Source: Costus lasius (Eukaryota; Streptophyta; Magnoliopsida; Zingiberales; Costaceae). Taken from it: DNA of 64,000 bases. Positions 10,781 to 61,639 of this stretch are shown piece by piece (the first letter of the stretch is position 1; each line of letters opens with the position of its first letter). The translations under genes were made by a program, and so were the position numbers. The notes beneath the pieces were generated by a model, which was given only the letters and a program-made list of their open reading frames with translations, was not told the DNA's origin and made no database searches. The DNA is taken from positions 83,860,665 to 83,924,664 of the forward strand of contig CM050453.2 in the NCBI GenBank assembly GCA_027563935.2. The letters are read 5' to 3'.

Positions 10781-13700
10781 GGCTGAGGGAGATGACGAGG
10801 AGACTGATTCAGATGAGTAGAGCTTTGTGAGTATCCTTCTCCTATTCTTATTGCTCTACTTATATTTTACTGATTGATGCTAATTTTATACTTGTGCAGG
10901 AAGGATGACTCTGTCATGCTTCTTGTGTCCGCCGCTTCTGATCCTCGATTAGTTTTCACTGCTACATACTTTCGATTGGGTTGTATAACATAATTTGACA
11001 TTTGCTGTTTGATGATGATTCGATATGGTTGTACCTGATATTTTGATATTTTGGGATTGATATTTTGTTTAGAATGATATGCGATTTGGTGTTGATAATT
11101 TTAGTATGATTTTGTTATGATGAGATATATACTTGTGTGGTTTGCTTATTCATGAAAATGTTGTTGTTATCATGCCAAAATTTTTCTCAATGATAAAATA
11201 TTGTTCATGACGATGCTTGAGGATTGCAAATAAACCTAAAATGATGAGTTTATTTCTTTGATATCATATATCTGTTGAATTTTTCCATTAATTGATACAT
11301 AAAGTTTTGGGTGAATATATTGTTTAATGAATGAGATTTGAAAGTGAAGTAATTCTTTTGAATAAAATGAGCATATGTTGTGTGATTTTTGGATTGATAT
11401 TAATTGATTAAACATAGTAGATCATTAAAGTCAATCTTGTTATTTGTTGGGAAAAAAGAATCCAAAATCCACAAAGAAAAGTGACTCCCCTATTTGGCAC
11501 TACGAAAAATTGGCAGTGGTACCTAAAGTTATGGGTTGAAGTATGAAAAGAATAACTCCTCTTCTTGACATTATATTTACAGTGGTACCTAAGATAAGAG
11601 TTGAAGTTCAATGAAAAACATGTATCTATATGAGTACATATCATGAGAGAGATTCTTTGACATTAACTCCGCTATCTCAAGAAGAATTCTTTCCACTTAA
11701 AGAGATATGAGTTCTATTATGTTGGTTATGTGACCAATATATTCTAAATATGTCACTAGAAGAAAGGTGGTATCCATTTTAGAAAATGTCAAAGATGCAT
11801 AAAAAAGAGAGAAAAATTTGAGTGGAAAAAGATTTTGTGGTTCCTATTCCTGTAAACAAAGACATAATGGACTCAAAACTTAAACTAGGTGAACTCATGA
11901 GATTAAAGTTCTATTTATGCACATTGCAAAATTTTATTTGATTGAATTATGGATCTTAATGATTGAATTCGGAGGACGATATATTTATTTGAAATTTTGA
12001 GTATTAATTTGATGTGAAATTTTCATATGTAATTGTATCTTAGAAATTTATTCATCATCTGACAGTTAATTTTCATAATCAATATTATCTTCTTTATTTG
12101 CTTAAGGACAAGCAACGTTTGAGCCTTATGTATTTTGATGACTCTAAATTTTATAACATATTTTTGGCTAAATCTACTACATTTTTGGGTCATAATCATG
12201 CTATGTTGCTTATTTTTATACCTTATTTATCAAATACTTCAGAATTTACATCGTTCTTGGTTTTTGATCAATTTCAGGTAAAAATGTATCATTATCACGA
12301 GTTTTCGAGCAATTTCAATGCATGAGCAAATTCTAATCATCAAGAGGAGTTTACACATCAAATTTCAAGACATGCCAATTTTTTCATCAAAATTACGGTA
12401 GTGTCGTAATTATTTTTACGGCCATAATTTATGATTATGACACTACCGTAATAAATTTCATGGTCGCAACATACAGAGAATTTTTTGGGAAATTACGGCA
12501 CTACCGTAATAAATATTACGGTACCGTGATTTCGGTCCAAATTCAGATAGAAACTTCAGAGGATTTCAGGAGAATTACGGCACTGCCGTAATGGTTTTTA
12601 TGGTACCGTAATTTCAGACAAATTTCCCACAGAAACTTTCAGAGACAAACGAGAAGATTACGACACTACTGTGACAAATTTTATGGTGCCGTGATTCCGG
12701 GCCGTTTCCTTATAGAAACCTCCGAAGCCATTATGGTAGTACCGTGATGTTCAACACGGTACTGTAATTTCACACGTAGTTTCCAGATTTTTCCGCCGAA
12801 AACTTAAAAAGATGATTTCTCGAGATTTAGGGCACCAATTGAAGATTCGTAAAAAGGGGAAGACTTAGCATTAGCAGAGGGAGATTTTCGAAGCAAAAGG
12901 AACAATTTTCATTAACGATTCAGGGAGAATTTGGGAGAATTGCCTCTGCGCTAGGGTTCATCGCCGTTCATCACACAGACCATCTTCGGCCACGATATTT
13001 GAAAGGAAGCTTCGTCTTTAGAGGTAGACGCGGTCACGGGCGAGAAGGCTCCGGATGCGAGTGGTAGGAGCGATCGGCGCGGAGGACGTGTGGATTCGGC
13101 GACTCCCTCTTCGGCGGAAGACTTGGACGCAGTGGCTTCGGTGTCCTAGTAGAGGAAGCGGACGAGCATCCCCACTTCCTTCCTTTAAAACGCGAGGAAG
13201 GGGATCTAGAGGGATCATCTGGTGATGACGAGTGTCGAGGGTTTAGGAGAAAACTCTGTGAGAAGAGAGATCCGAGAGCTAGAGAGTGAGCTGTGAGTCT
13301 TGTGAGTTGGCGGCAAGCGTCGCCGCTGACGAGAGGAGTGAGATGAGTGTAGGAGAGGAGTTTTTGTAACTCTTTTGACGGAATAAAAGAGTGAAGTTTT
13401 TCCCCTACTCCACTATTCTTCTTCTCCGGCAAGGCTCTCCTTTGTTTCCTGGTTCTAGTAGCGGCGAGCTTCACCTTCTATTCACCGTCGACGAATAGTC
13501 CAGGAGAGTTTTCGAGCGGCGACATCGGCTAAGGGAGGAAGAGGCGAGGCTTCTCCCTGCCATCACACTTGACACTTCCCTCCGGCGGCTGTGGTTCCCG
13601 GCGACGCACGACGAGTGCAGGTGGCACTTGACCGTTGCGCAGAAGACAAACGCGTTCCAGCGTTCGTTTCGAGGTGAGTCAACGGGTTCAAGCGGTCAAC

Positions 13701-13985
13701 ATCAATTCGGGTTGTGCGGCGCTTTGAGGCGGCTGACGAGCGGTGACGTCAGTGAAGGGTGAATTTGTGCGCGGTGAAATTCGTTCGGGAGGGCTGACGT
13801 CGGTGTGACGTTAACAAGGGCGTAATTTCGAGCAGCGACGGTAATTTTGACCCGCTGGTCAAAATTGGAAATTGTAAGTGAAATTAAGATTAGGGTTTTC
13901 GATTTGGGGTAATTTTGTGTCCGGAGATTAGGTTTTCGGCACGATACGAAAGTCCGCCAGAAGACCTTAAGGCCGGGGCGTAACA
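10781..13985 (+). mobile_element. LTR-like region, probable 3' end of a plus-strand gypsy element
   Basis: The first bases encode a short acidic C-terminus on the plus strand (QAPQAEGDDEETDSDE, stop at about 10816), followed by 3.1 kb without coding similarity. The segment ends with CCGGGGCGTAACA at 13973-13985. Such an end is typical of the LTRs of chromovirus-type Ty3-gypsy elements, and the GC-rich 12.95-13.9 kb part would fit an R-U5 leader. No matching LTR start or second LTR is present, so the assignment is tentative. Alternatively this is unannotated host DNA next to a gene promoter. Confidence 0.35.
12394..12780. repeat. Diverged array of near-palindromic TTACGG...CCGTAA motifs
   Basis: Copies of a near-palindrome such as TTACGGCACTACCGTAAT recur about every 70-90 bp, each followed by a second half-site (TTACGGTACCGTGATT-like) and a spacer containing words like CAGAAACTTTCAGAG. 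At least five units can be followed from 12394 to 12780 with increasing divergence to the right. No coding potential is seen. Confidence 0.7.
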
Positions 13986-14084
13986 CTTAAGATGCCCATA
14001 CAGATATTCTATTTAAGAATTTTTTTTGGTTATTGTAATAATAAAAAAATATAATATTATTATTTATTATTTAAGGGCTAATTT

Positions 14085-14590
14085 GTGATATTGAAACTTA
14101 ATGGGGTTTTCTTCGAAAGTGCCAAAAGAATATCCCGCTTCCGAAACGGTTCCGTCGTTCCATTTCTCTCTCGTGCACTGCCCCCGTTCCGCCCGTTCTC
14201 TGCTCGCGTCTCTTCCGACGACGAGCCAGCGTCAGTGGAGGACGGGAAGAAGCGCCGGAGACTTCTTCTTCTTCTTCTTCTTCTTCTTACAGTGGTGCGG
14301 CGACATTATCCCGGCGATTCATTGTTCCCGTGGGATTGCAGCGTCCGGCAACGCGTGCAGCGACGTCCAGCGGCGAAGTTATCTGTTGGTGAAGCTTTTC
14401 CTCCGGCGATCGGCGTCGTCTAATTCTGTCGACCTCTCCATCTTCCCTGCTCGCGCTGACAGCGAGCGAGCTCGTCCAGTGTTCAATGACGAGTTCGGCT
14501 TAGGGTTCGGCAGTGAGTCCGGCGGCGAGTTCTACGCGTCGGGGACGATTTTCTTCCCTGTTCGTGTGGACGCCGGCGGCTAGGTCTGGT
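14085..14590 (+). other. Probable 5' untranslated exon of the JmjC gene
   Basis: A GC-rich, pyrimidine-rich island (CTC/TTC runs, a (CTT)n tract at about 14262-14288) follows AT-rich DNA and stands out sharply from its surroundings. It ends with GGCGGCTAGGTCTGGTAAGG, offering GT donors near 14581-14590. The next acceptor in the sense direction that leads to a coding exon is TTTCAG at 18283. Such leaders with an intron before the ATG are common in plant chromatin genes. The open frames across it (for example 14101-14583) give low-complexity Arg/Ser/Phe translations without similarity and are best read as untranslated. The link to the downstream gene is an inference needing transcripts. Confidence 0.4.
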
Positions 14591-15657
14591 AAGGTTCTAG
14601 GAACCTCCTTTGATATGTGTAGCGTATAACATACGTATTCTCTACTTATGTGTATGTATATATCCTTGTAGATGAATACGTGTACACGTGTATGTTGTTG
14701 TTTCTTAGAGTTTACTGTGCGCACACACAGTCCTTCCGTTCTACTCACCGGTCTAGGGTTTCAGATTATTATGAGCATGTTTAGTAATTATAATTTTTGT
14801 AGCGAAAAAGTTGGTTGAAGTTAAATGTATGATATCTATGCAACTTAATGACTAAATAATTTGGGGTATAAAAACATGTATGTTGGGGGTTCATACTCAC
14901 GATGAGAAATGTTTTTAGATGCATAAGGGTAGAAATAGATATTTTGAGATAATCATTGTGGTTAGAAACTAGCAGATAATTGATTTCATTTTATTATGTG
15001 ACATTATGAGGTAATTAGGGTTATGGACTTGAGATTAGACATGTGACGTGACATGTGAGTACTTGTAATTGACCTATTGGCATAGATTATAATTATTAGG
15101 TAAGGATCCTACTTTTACTTCTCTTTGTATGGTGCCAAGGGCCTAGACACCAAACCGTCATGTTTACTATGACTTGATTTATGTTCTATTTATTTCTTGT
15201 GTTTCTTTATTGTTGCACAGTAGTAGTGTGATTGACTATAATTTTGTTATCATGATTAGATGGTACTTGCATATTTTATTTTATGTTTTGGGGCATTTAT
15301 GAGTAAAATATTATTGACACATATATGTTTAAGACCAAGGTTTAAAAAACTAGTTTGAGACATTGTAGTGGTCCATGCTTACTCCGGTATGTACCTATTG
15401 ATACAATATATACTTAACTGGTACCGACTTATTTGAGATACGAGCTTGCTTGATGTGTTGAGATATATGTTTTGGAATTTGATGTTCTTTGTGTGTTTCA
15501 AGTATACATGCTGAATGTGGATTTGTTAGCCGGGCCATGTGTGATATCATAGAATAGATTGATGTAGTGGACTATTGGTGATTGTCGATCAAGATATGCC
15601 AAGTTGTTAAATGAACAATGCTTGGGTTGGATGTAATACTATTGGGCAGTCAAAGAG

Positions 15658-15868
15658 TCATTCCATTTGTTAGAGTTGACCTGGAACCACTCTAATGCAA
15701 AATTATAGCCACGAAATGCATAGTAATTTTTATAATGTGGTAGGGTTTTTTTTTCTTTTGGGCACTGAGCATATGGAGTCATTCCATTTGTTAGAGTTGG
15801 CCCTGGAACCACTCTAATGCAAAATTATAGCAATGAAATGCATAGTAATTTTTATAATGTGATAGGGT
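15658..15868. repeat. Direct repeat, two copies of about 90 bp
   Basis: The segment containing CATTCCATTTGTTAGAGTTG, then GGAACCACTCTAATGCAAAA and ATGCATAGTAATTTTTATAA is present at about 15660-15748 and again at about 15780-15868 with a few differences. The spacer and later sequence near 15985 also share a GGGCACTGAGCATATG-like word. There is no coding potential. Confidence 0.85.
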
Positions 15869-16052
15869 GTACTTGGCTATATACATTATACTCATGTTTG
15901 TTATATTTATGTTACTTGTGTATTGTGTATGCATTCATCTTGTTGTAAATCCATACTTAGCATTTTTGGCTATCTTTCTTGTTTTTCTTTCGGGACTGAG
16001 CATATGCAGTCTAAGATGGTTAGATAGACTTGCTATGCAGAGTGATCAGTTT

Positions 16053-16053
<1 letters not shown>

Positions 16054-16101
<48 letters not shown>
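16054..16101. repeat. AT microsatellite with GT tail
   Basis: A pure TA dinucleotide run of about 38 bp is followed by GTGTGTGTGG. It is a simple-sequence repeat in the presumed first intron. Confidence 0.9.
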
Positions 16102-16679
16102 GATATATGATTAGATGGATACATGATACTTTATAGTTTCTTTTGTTTTTTTATTATTTGTCAGTAGAATATACTATGATGGTTCTTATATTATTATGTG
16201 CTTGAGTAATGTTATTGTTATTGATGTTACTTGAGAAATTATGTGAGTAATTTTTTGATAAATGGATTTTTAGAGTATTTATTATAAACTCATTGTTATT
16301 TGGACTTTATGGTTTAGATTCATGAATGTATAACGAATTGTTATTTTGATCCAATTAATTTATTGAATTTATAAATGAGGTTGGATCCTTGACATGTTGA
16401 ATTGTAAGTTTGTTTCTTGATATGTTAAATTGTTAGTTTGTGTGGGAAATACTATTTAGCATGTTTCCAGGTCAAATTGCCATGTTCTCATAAATGATAT
16501 TATTTATCAGAGCGTGACACTTGCAAAAATGGGTCACGAACAGAATCTTCATTCTTCTTATTTCTCAATAAAAATAATGGATTTAAAACAACTTGAATAA
16601 TATACCTCTATATCTACACAATAGCTAAAAACTGCTAGGGATAATTTCTGAGTAGGATCTGTCCACAACTTACAGATGT

Positions 16680-17460
16680 GCTTCTTGTTTCAGGTTTAGA
16701 CTCAACTTTTGTTGCCCTTAGAGTATATTTGTCGCTGCTCTTTATCTCCACATTCGCTTCCTAGCTCTTTCTCGGAACCTTTGGTCCTGATTTGCAATCT
16801 GGAACCAAACTTCCAATCTTTCCTACCAGCGTGGTTGATTTTAGAATAGAAGCTGTCTTCTCCAACAATCCCAACTTCGAAGGTGAAGGTTAGTCTTGTG
16901 CTTTAAACTCAAAAGATGATTTCTCCAACAAAGGAGATGAATAGAAGTTTGTTGGGGATGAGGTGACTGACTTCAGAATCATTGATCTTGACCTCACATG
17001 ATGCTTTTCCTTCTTTTCCACATCACTGATTATGGGATGTTTTGTAAGTTAAGCATCGACCTACTGTGTGTTAACTTTTTCTTTTGCTTCTCTACTTTGG
17101 AAGCTACCTGCAACTGTCCCAACCTGCTCTTTTACTTTCCAAATGGTAATTTATCATCATCATTAAAACTAGAGCTATGAGAAACCAGATGTTTAGGGTT
17201 ATCAAATACCAACACATGGATGATGACTGGGAAGACGTCTTACACCTATAAGAATGGGCACAAGGGAGGTCGCTTCAATGTGTTTGACATGGATGAACTG
17301 GCCTAGTTGGATCATGTCTCTTAAGATGAGGTCAATTTGTTCATCAGGTAGGGCGACATAGGTAGCATGGGAGGAATTAGAGAACTTGGGGTACAAGCCC
17401 TTAGTTGGATAGAGCACTCCACCGGTAAGAGCAGAGACAATGCTGATGACCTGGACTGGT
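16680..17460 (-). pseudogene. DUF936-family plant gene fragment (pseudogene)
   Basis: Read on the minus strand from about 17453, a frame gives [19 protein letters not shown], then [40 protein letters not shown] and [11 protein letters not shown] before a stop at 17202. This matches the N-terminal conserved block of plant DUF936 proteins (PF06075), an uncharacterised family. Further down (about 16980-16690) Ser/Pro-rich wording such as SVTSSPTKFYSSP and [20 protein letters not shown] fits the disordered C-terminal part of such proteins, with stops and frameshifts. The true N-terminus and the middle are missing. It is antisense to the JmjC gene, inside its presumed first intron, and has no visible introns, so it may be a retroposed or TE-captured fragment. 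Confidence 0.7.
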
Positions 17461-17538
17461 CAGGCTACATAGGGCATGCTGCACATCATGGCATTGTTGA
17501 TACTGAATCTAGTTTAACAACTATGATGTAAGAAACTA

Positions 17539-18048
17539 AGAATATTATTCTTTTATAAGTATAGAAGAATATTCCACATTTCCACATTGATTATGTTTCA
17601 TCTTCATGCTTGGAGTATAAAAGAAGATTAAAGACAATATCGTTTGATAGAAGTTCGGCACCTCATCTTCACTTTTTCCTTGTGTTTGTGTTATGTTGTG
17701 TATGAATATCTAGCTATTTGCATTATGCAAAACCATGTGTTGTAGCATTAGTCAATATTATACACGACTATGATGATCAGACCGTCATGTTTTAGGATAG
17801 TAGTGTTCCCACCAATGCTCAAAAATAATTCATAGAATCACCTTTGGCAATGGTTTGATGAGATGCGGTCCGTGCATGCACAAAAGATATACAGGCTGTG
17901 AGAAAAAAATGATAAGAGTATTATTCATTTAGAAGGATAGAAGGATATTCCACATCTCCACACTGATTATGTTTCATCTTCATGCTTGCAGTATAAAAGA
18001 AGATTAAAGACAATATCATTTGATAGAATTCCAGCGCCTCATCTTCAC
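17539..18048. repeat. Two 135-140-bp direct repeats 240 bp apart (TRIM-like)
   Basis: The block starting near AGAATATTATTC and running through CACATTGATTATGTTTCATC, AGTATAAAAGAAGATTAAAG and CTCATCTTCAC occurs at about 17539-17672 and 17914-18048, roughly 90 percent alike by eye. Terminal direct repeats of this size around a short non-coding core resemble a terminal-repeat-in-miniature element. I cannot identify a primer-binding site, polypurine tract or target duplication, so a simple segmental duplication is equally possible. Confidence 0.5.
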
Positions 18049-18298
18049 AATCAACCATCTGAACTCGCTAATTTTTTTTTCATATAAATACTTGCACTAC
18101 AGATTCTACGTTTTTTTTATGACGTGTTGCAAAATGCTTATTTATTATCACCTCTTATATACATTGATCGTATAGTTCAACTGACAATCTGTGTTTCCTT
18201 TGTGTTTTTTGAAACTAATACATTTACTTATGCACTAAGTAGAAATACTGTGAAGTTTTACTCAAATGATTATTGACTTTCAGATCCTTCTAGTGTGA

Positions 18299-57407
<39,109 letters not shown>

Positions 57408-58037
57408 GTAAGACTGTTTTTGAGATTAATTCTCTTATATTTGTGTGACTTAAGTTTGAGTAGTGAATCTAATTACCGCTTGCTCTAAATTTGTTATAGA
57501 AGTGTATCTTTAAGACTTCTCTAGAAGTGTACCTCTGGATTGAAGTTACTCTTTTCCAATTAGCGAAATTCCATATGATCAGCATGTTGTTAGAATTCAT
57601 TCACAATTCATAAGGAAACATGAAGCATATTAGCAAACATGAGTTCACATGTCGATAATATATTTTAAACACTCCTAAGTGCTTTCTTACGATGCTTATC
57701 ATGTATTTTAAAAATGTATCTTAGTATTCATGAAAAATCTTTATAGATTCTTATGTCAATGTGGTTTGTTCTAAGGTTTGAAATACCGATCCGTACTAGT
57801 AAATTGAATGTTAATCGGACTGACATATACTAGTAAATACAGTTGGTTCATCTTGGAACGATTGAGTTTTTGTTTTTTTATTATTTTAATGTTTTCATAC
57901 AACTTAATTTGAAAACAATGATTTGAAACAATTCTAATATAATATAGAGAAGAAACATAAGTGGTAATTAATCAAATTTCATACATACATATGCTCATTA
58001 AAAATTAAATAATAAATGAATACGTGATTACATACTA

Positions 58038-58068
<31 letters not shown>

Positions 58069-58800
58069 GTTTTATATTCAAAATGAATGGCGACTATTTG
58101 AATATAATGCTGGGCTGTAGGTGGCTCAAGTCTGATAGTTTTGTAATGCATACATTTAGAAATCATCCTAAGACATGGTATTCGTTTGTTGAATACCATA
58201 TGTTCATTAAACTTACATGGGTCATTACCTCATATGGGACAAATACCGTCACAACTAGGAACGGGATTAGCTCGGGAACGGAACAGAAATGGATACAAAA
58301 TTTAGTTGCAGCCATGATGAGGTACTCTCTGACTTTGATGGTAGAGTGGATCTCATCTTTTCGTAGCCTTCTAAAACTTGGGTCCTTTCCTTTGTTGGAT
58401 TTGAACCCTTGCCTCTTTTCTTATATTGTTATGTTGTGTCATCTGTAGGTCTAACTCATTAGATATAAATAATGAATGGTTTAGCTCATTGTTGGCATGA
58501 TAGTTGGATTTGACTCGGTTGTAGGTTCAAATTGATCATTTGTGTTATCATGAGTTTGAATCCTTTGGTTGGTTTCACTACCCATTTCTCTCTTAATGAG
58601 TTCAACAATATATTGAAAAGGGTGCGATGGATCACTAGACTCATCCATAGCTGTATTTTTTCTATAGCTGATCATCAATCCACCATCGTGCTAACAACAT
58701 TTGTTAAAAATGTTGTGTTAAAAGGATCCAAGACAACTTCGGATTTCCTATTTTTTTCCTTGTAAAATCCCAAGTCGAAGTCGCATATTATAATGAACAT
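57408..58800 (+). other. Presumed intron sequence with no recognised gene
   Basis: AT-rich DNA with an AT microsatellite at about 58039-58064 and a CCGGTAC-type relic near 57.78-57.86 kb (CCGATCCGTACTAGTAAA). Open frames at 58083-58448 and 58481-58765 have no similarity I recognise. The minus-strand frame 58678-58481 could be a degraded C-terminal linker of the hAT relic to its right. Confidence 0.5.
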
Positions 58801-58829
58801 ACACTAATTTCTCAAGCGGGAGATATGAG

Positions 58830-60540
58830 TCTGATATGCATCTTTGTATGAATCAATGAGAAGTTCGACCAATTAGGTTTGCATTGACGATGTACATTGT
58901 GAGGATGCTCATTGTAATATTTTGTATGTTTGGAGCTTTAAATTCAAATTATAATCACCATTCTGCATATTTAAATATATCGTAATGCGACCCACATCAT
59001 GTCTTATAAATAATTCTAACTATGATATAAATCTAATTACTCACTTGGATCAATTTTTATTGTTAATCTTAAGCAATAGGATCTCCAAAAGTCATTTCTC
59101 CTTCTCTAAACATCTGACCTCCAATTGCCATAGCAGCCACTTCTGTATTTGGCTCTAAGTGGGGTATTACATTTTGTAAAGTAGATAGCAATTCCTACCT
59201 TATTCCTATTAGTATGATGGATGTAAATAGTAGACTGGAAGACAAAAAAATAAATTTAATATTTATATTTTATATTAGTAAAATAAGTGAAACAATTTAA
59301 TAAAAAATATATGAAATGAGTATAAAGTATCAGCCATGTGAATTTCTTGTACCATTTGGGTTTTCAATCAGTCCGTATGACAACCTTATTACCCATTATT
59401 GTATTAATGTCTCATGTACTTTAGTCCAATCTCTTCTATATTAGTTTTCATAAGTTGACGAATATAATGAGTATTATGATACTTAGCTGATGCATCAACT
59501 GACTTATAGAATATAATTTTTCTATTGTAATAAATAAGAAAATTGATTATACTCATCTTGATAGATGCAGTTCAAGCATCACATAAGAGTAATGCCGAAA
59601 TCTTGTCATTGCCTTTTCATGCTTTTGATCCATGTTTGGCATTTGTCCACTTCTTCATCCAGATATAGCCAAACAATCTCATATTGGATAGGGGACTGAA
59701 TTTGGAGGCCTAATTTTTGGATCTTCGAAACCATCAAGCTATAGTAAGTATTGCTTTCCGCATGAATAGGAATCCGATTGAAATGAAATCATTTTGAAAT
59801 AACACAACCACTGACATGCATCTTTGACTTTGTATAAGAATTATCTAGTCGAGTTTGCTTATTTGTTTGACAGAAATGTCTTGGGTCAATATCAAAAGCA
59901 TTGGGCTGACTAATTTGTCGACCTAGTCCAAGAAGTCAGCAATCCCATGTTGATTTGGAATCACTACCCACTTTTGGTGAAGAACATAGATGTCAATTGT
60001 ATACCCTCCTCGAAGGTGTATTGAACTTTTGAAGCACGAATAGCAGCTTCCATATCAATATCTTCAGCCGCCTCATCTTCTGCCCTAGTACAGATCAAAT
60101 AATGGCTTCTATCTCAATATCTTCAACTGCCTCATCTTCCTAACTCTAGTTCAGATCAAATAATGTGAGGCTTATTGCATTTGCCGCTTTCCTTGACAAT
60201 CCATTGCTTTTCAATACGATATGCCTCAAATTGCTCTGTAGATTTTGTCAAACACTTTCATGCATTTAGTAACATTGGGATACCCACCGGCAAGATTTTG
60301 CTTTATGTAAGTCGCACCTCCACCTTTAAAGCAATGTATGTATTGCAAATGGTGTTGATATTTTGGCATTTTCATTGCATGATGCCAAGCGTGATCAATT
60401 TTTTGGCTTTTAAGAGTCATTCTTCAAGATCAGAAAGTGTAAGGGAATAGAGTTGAGTAATTGAAGAAAAATAAGAGAAGTTAGAGAATTGCAAATGAAA
60501 TGAGAGGAACTAGGAGCTTATATAGAGCTCCTAACTGATT
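58830..60540 (-). pseudogene. hAT transposase relic, copy 2
   Basis: On the minus strand, TATATAAG (60518-60525) and a pyrimidine-rich leader precede a frame at 60420-60226: IDHAWHHAMKMPKYQHH, then CFKGGGATYIKQNLAG and NVTKCMKVFDKIYR. This is the BED-type zinc-finger N-terminus of plant hAT transposases (D-AW-H, C..C, GG...KQHLAG). The zinc cysteines are partly lost. From 60.05 to 59.3 kb linker and DUF659-like sequence follow, homologous to 63.65-62.9 kb. Many stops occur. It is a dead transposase whose N-terminus and promoter region are the best preserved. Confidence 0.7.
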
Positions 60541-60589
60541 TTTTTAATATATTTTTTATTTATTAAATTATTTTAATTGTTTATTTTGT

Positions 60590-60880
60590 TGTTTTCTATT
60601 CATGCAGGTAGTATAATTTGACACATTATTATTTATTTTGTTTTTCTAATCATGCCAGAAGCATGATTTGTTTTTTCTAATCATTCAAGTAGTATGATGG
60701 GACATGTGCATTATCGATATTGTTTCTTTCTAATTATGTAGATAGCTTGATTTGAGACTTTGTTTTGTTTGTTTCTAATTGTGCAAGCAGCATGATTTGA
60801 CACGTACATTATTTATTTTGTTTCTTATAATCATGCTGTATCATGATTTGACACGTGCATTATTTGTTTTATTTTTTTAA
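60590..60880. repeat. Five-copy imperfect repeat, about 55-60 bp
   Basis: Units share TTTGTTT(C/T)T(T/C)TAATCATG, a CA(A/G)G(T/C)AG(T/C)ATGATTTGACA block and CGTGCATTATTTATT. Five diverged copies lie upstream of the hAT relic's promoter on the minus strand, so they could be the subterminal transposase-binding repeats of that element. This is inference. Confidence 0.6.
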
Positions 60881-60994
60881 TAATACAATGAATTTTTTAT
60901 TATATTATTGGATTAACTTCATAATTTTTTTTTTCTTGTAGCGGTTCGGCACTACCTGGTGTATACTTTGTACTATGCGGTCCTGTTTGGTATT

Positions 60995-61142
60995 CACTTG
61001 TTTTACATAAGGATCTGAGTTAACCTAGGTCGGTGTACCAGTCCTTGCTTGGACTAGTACAACCTGATCACTTGTTTACATAAGAATTTGAGTTAACCTG
61101 GGTCCGTGTACCGGTCCTTGCTTGGACTGGTACAAACTGACT
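60995..61142. repeat. 74-bp tandem duplication of a CCGGTAC-type segment
   Basis: CACTTGTTTTACATAAG...GAGTTAACCTAGGTCGGTGT...GTCCTTGCTTGGACTAGTAC occurs at 60995 and 61069 head to tail. GTCCTTGCTTGGACTGGTAC resembles GTCCAGGCTTGGACCAGTAC near 18.69 kb, so it is another relic of that MITE family. Confidence 0.8.
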
Positions 61143-61639
61143 ATACCAGGCAATCCAGATTGGTCTTTCTTTCCGTATTTGCATATTTTATTGTGGCATG
61201 ATATATGAAATTTATTTTGTATTTATTTGGGAGTAGTATGTTATTGTCACACCTAGAATTTCCAGCAATAGGAAACTCAGGGAGAGTGATGATCGAAGTC
61301 CCTATGAATTTGTAAGATTTTTATTAGCCTCACTCGTTATGACACTCACACAGACAACTGAGGATAGCACTTGTATTACCCATGGTTTAAGATACTGAGC
61401 CGTAAGACCAATATTGGTTGAAAATCAATTAAATATTATTTTTTTATTAAAAAAATAATATTTAAATATAAAAAATATTTTAAGTAAGATTTAATATTAA
61501 ACAATAGGTACAAAGTACAAACATACAAATTACAAATATGAAATTATATATACAACATAGAAATATACCGCTACAAGCTTACATAAAAAGTGAGTGACTG
61601 AGACTCATGAATCCATATAGTCTGCTACTTTCACATGAC

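Larger units (their letters stand above)
14591..18283 (+). other. Probable first intron of the JmjC gene
   Basis: About 3.7 kb of AT-rich DNA between the presumed leader exon and the acceptor TTTCAG at 18278-18283. It contains a 90-bp direct repeat (15658-15868), an AT microsatellite (16054-16092), a reverse-strand DUF936 pseudogene (16680-17460) and a 140-bp direct repeat pair (17539-18048). No other coding sequence is recognised. Confidence 0.4.

Noticed and set aside
14101..14583. A 160-codon protein starting MGFSSKVPKE
   Set aside because: The translation is low complexity (Phe run from CTT repeats, Arg/Ser), has no family resemblance, overlaps another frame of equal quality and looks like a GC-rich 5' leader.
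58083..58448. A 121-codon frame downstream of the JmjC gene
   Set aside because: There is no domain and no acceptor that would connect it to the FYRC exon as the expected C-terminus.
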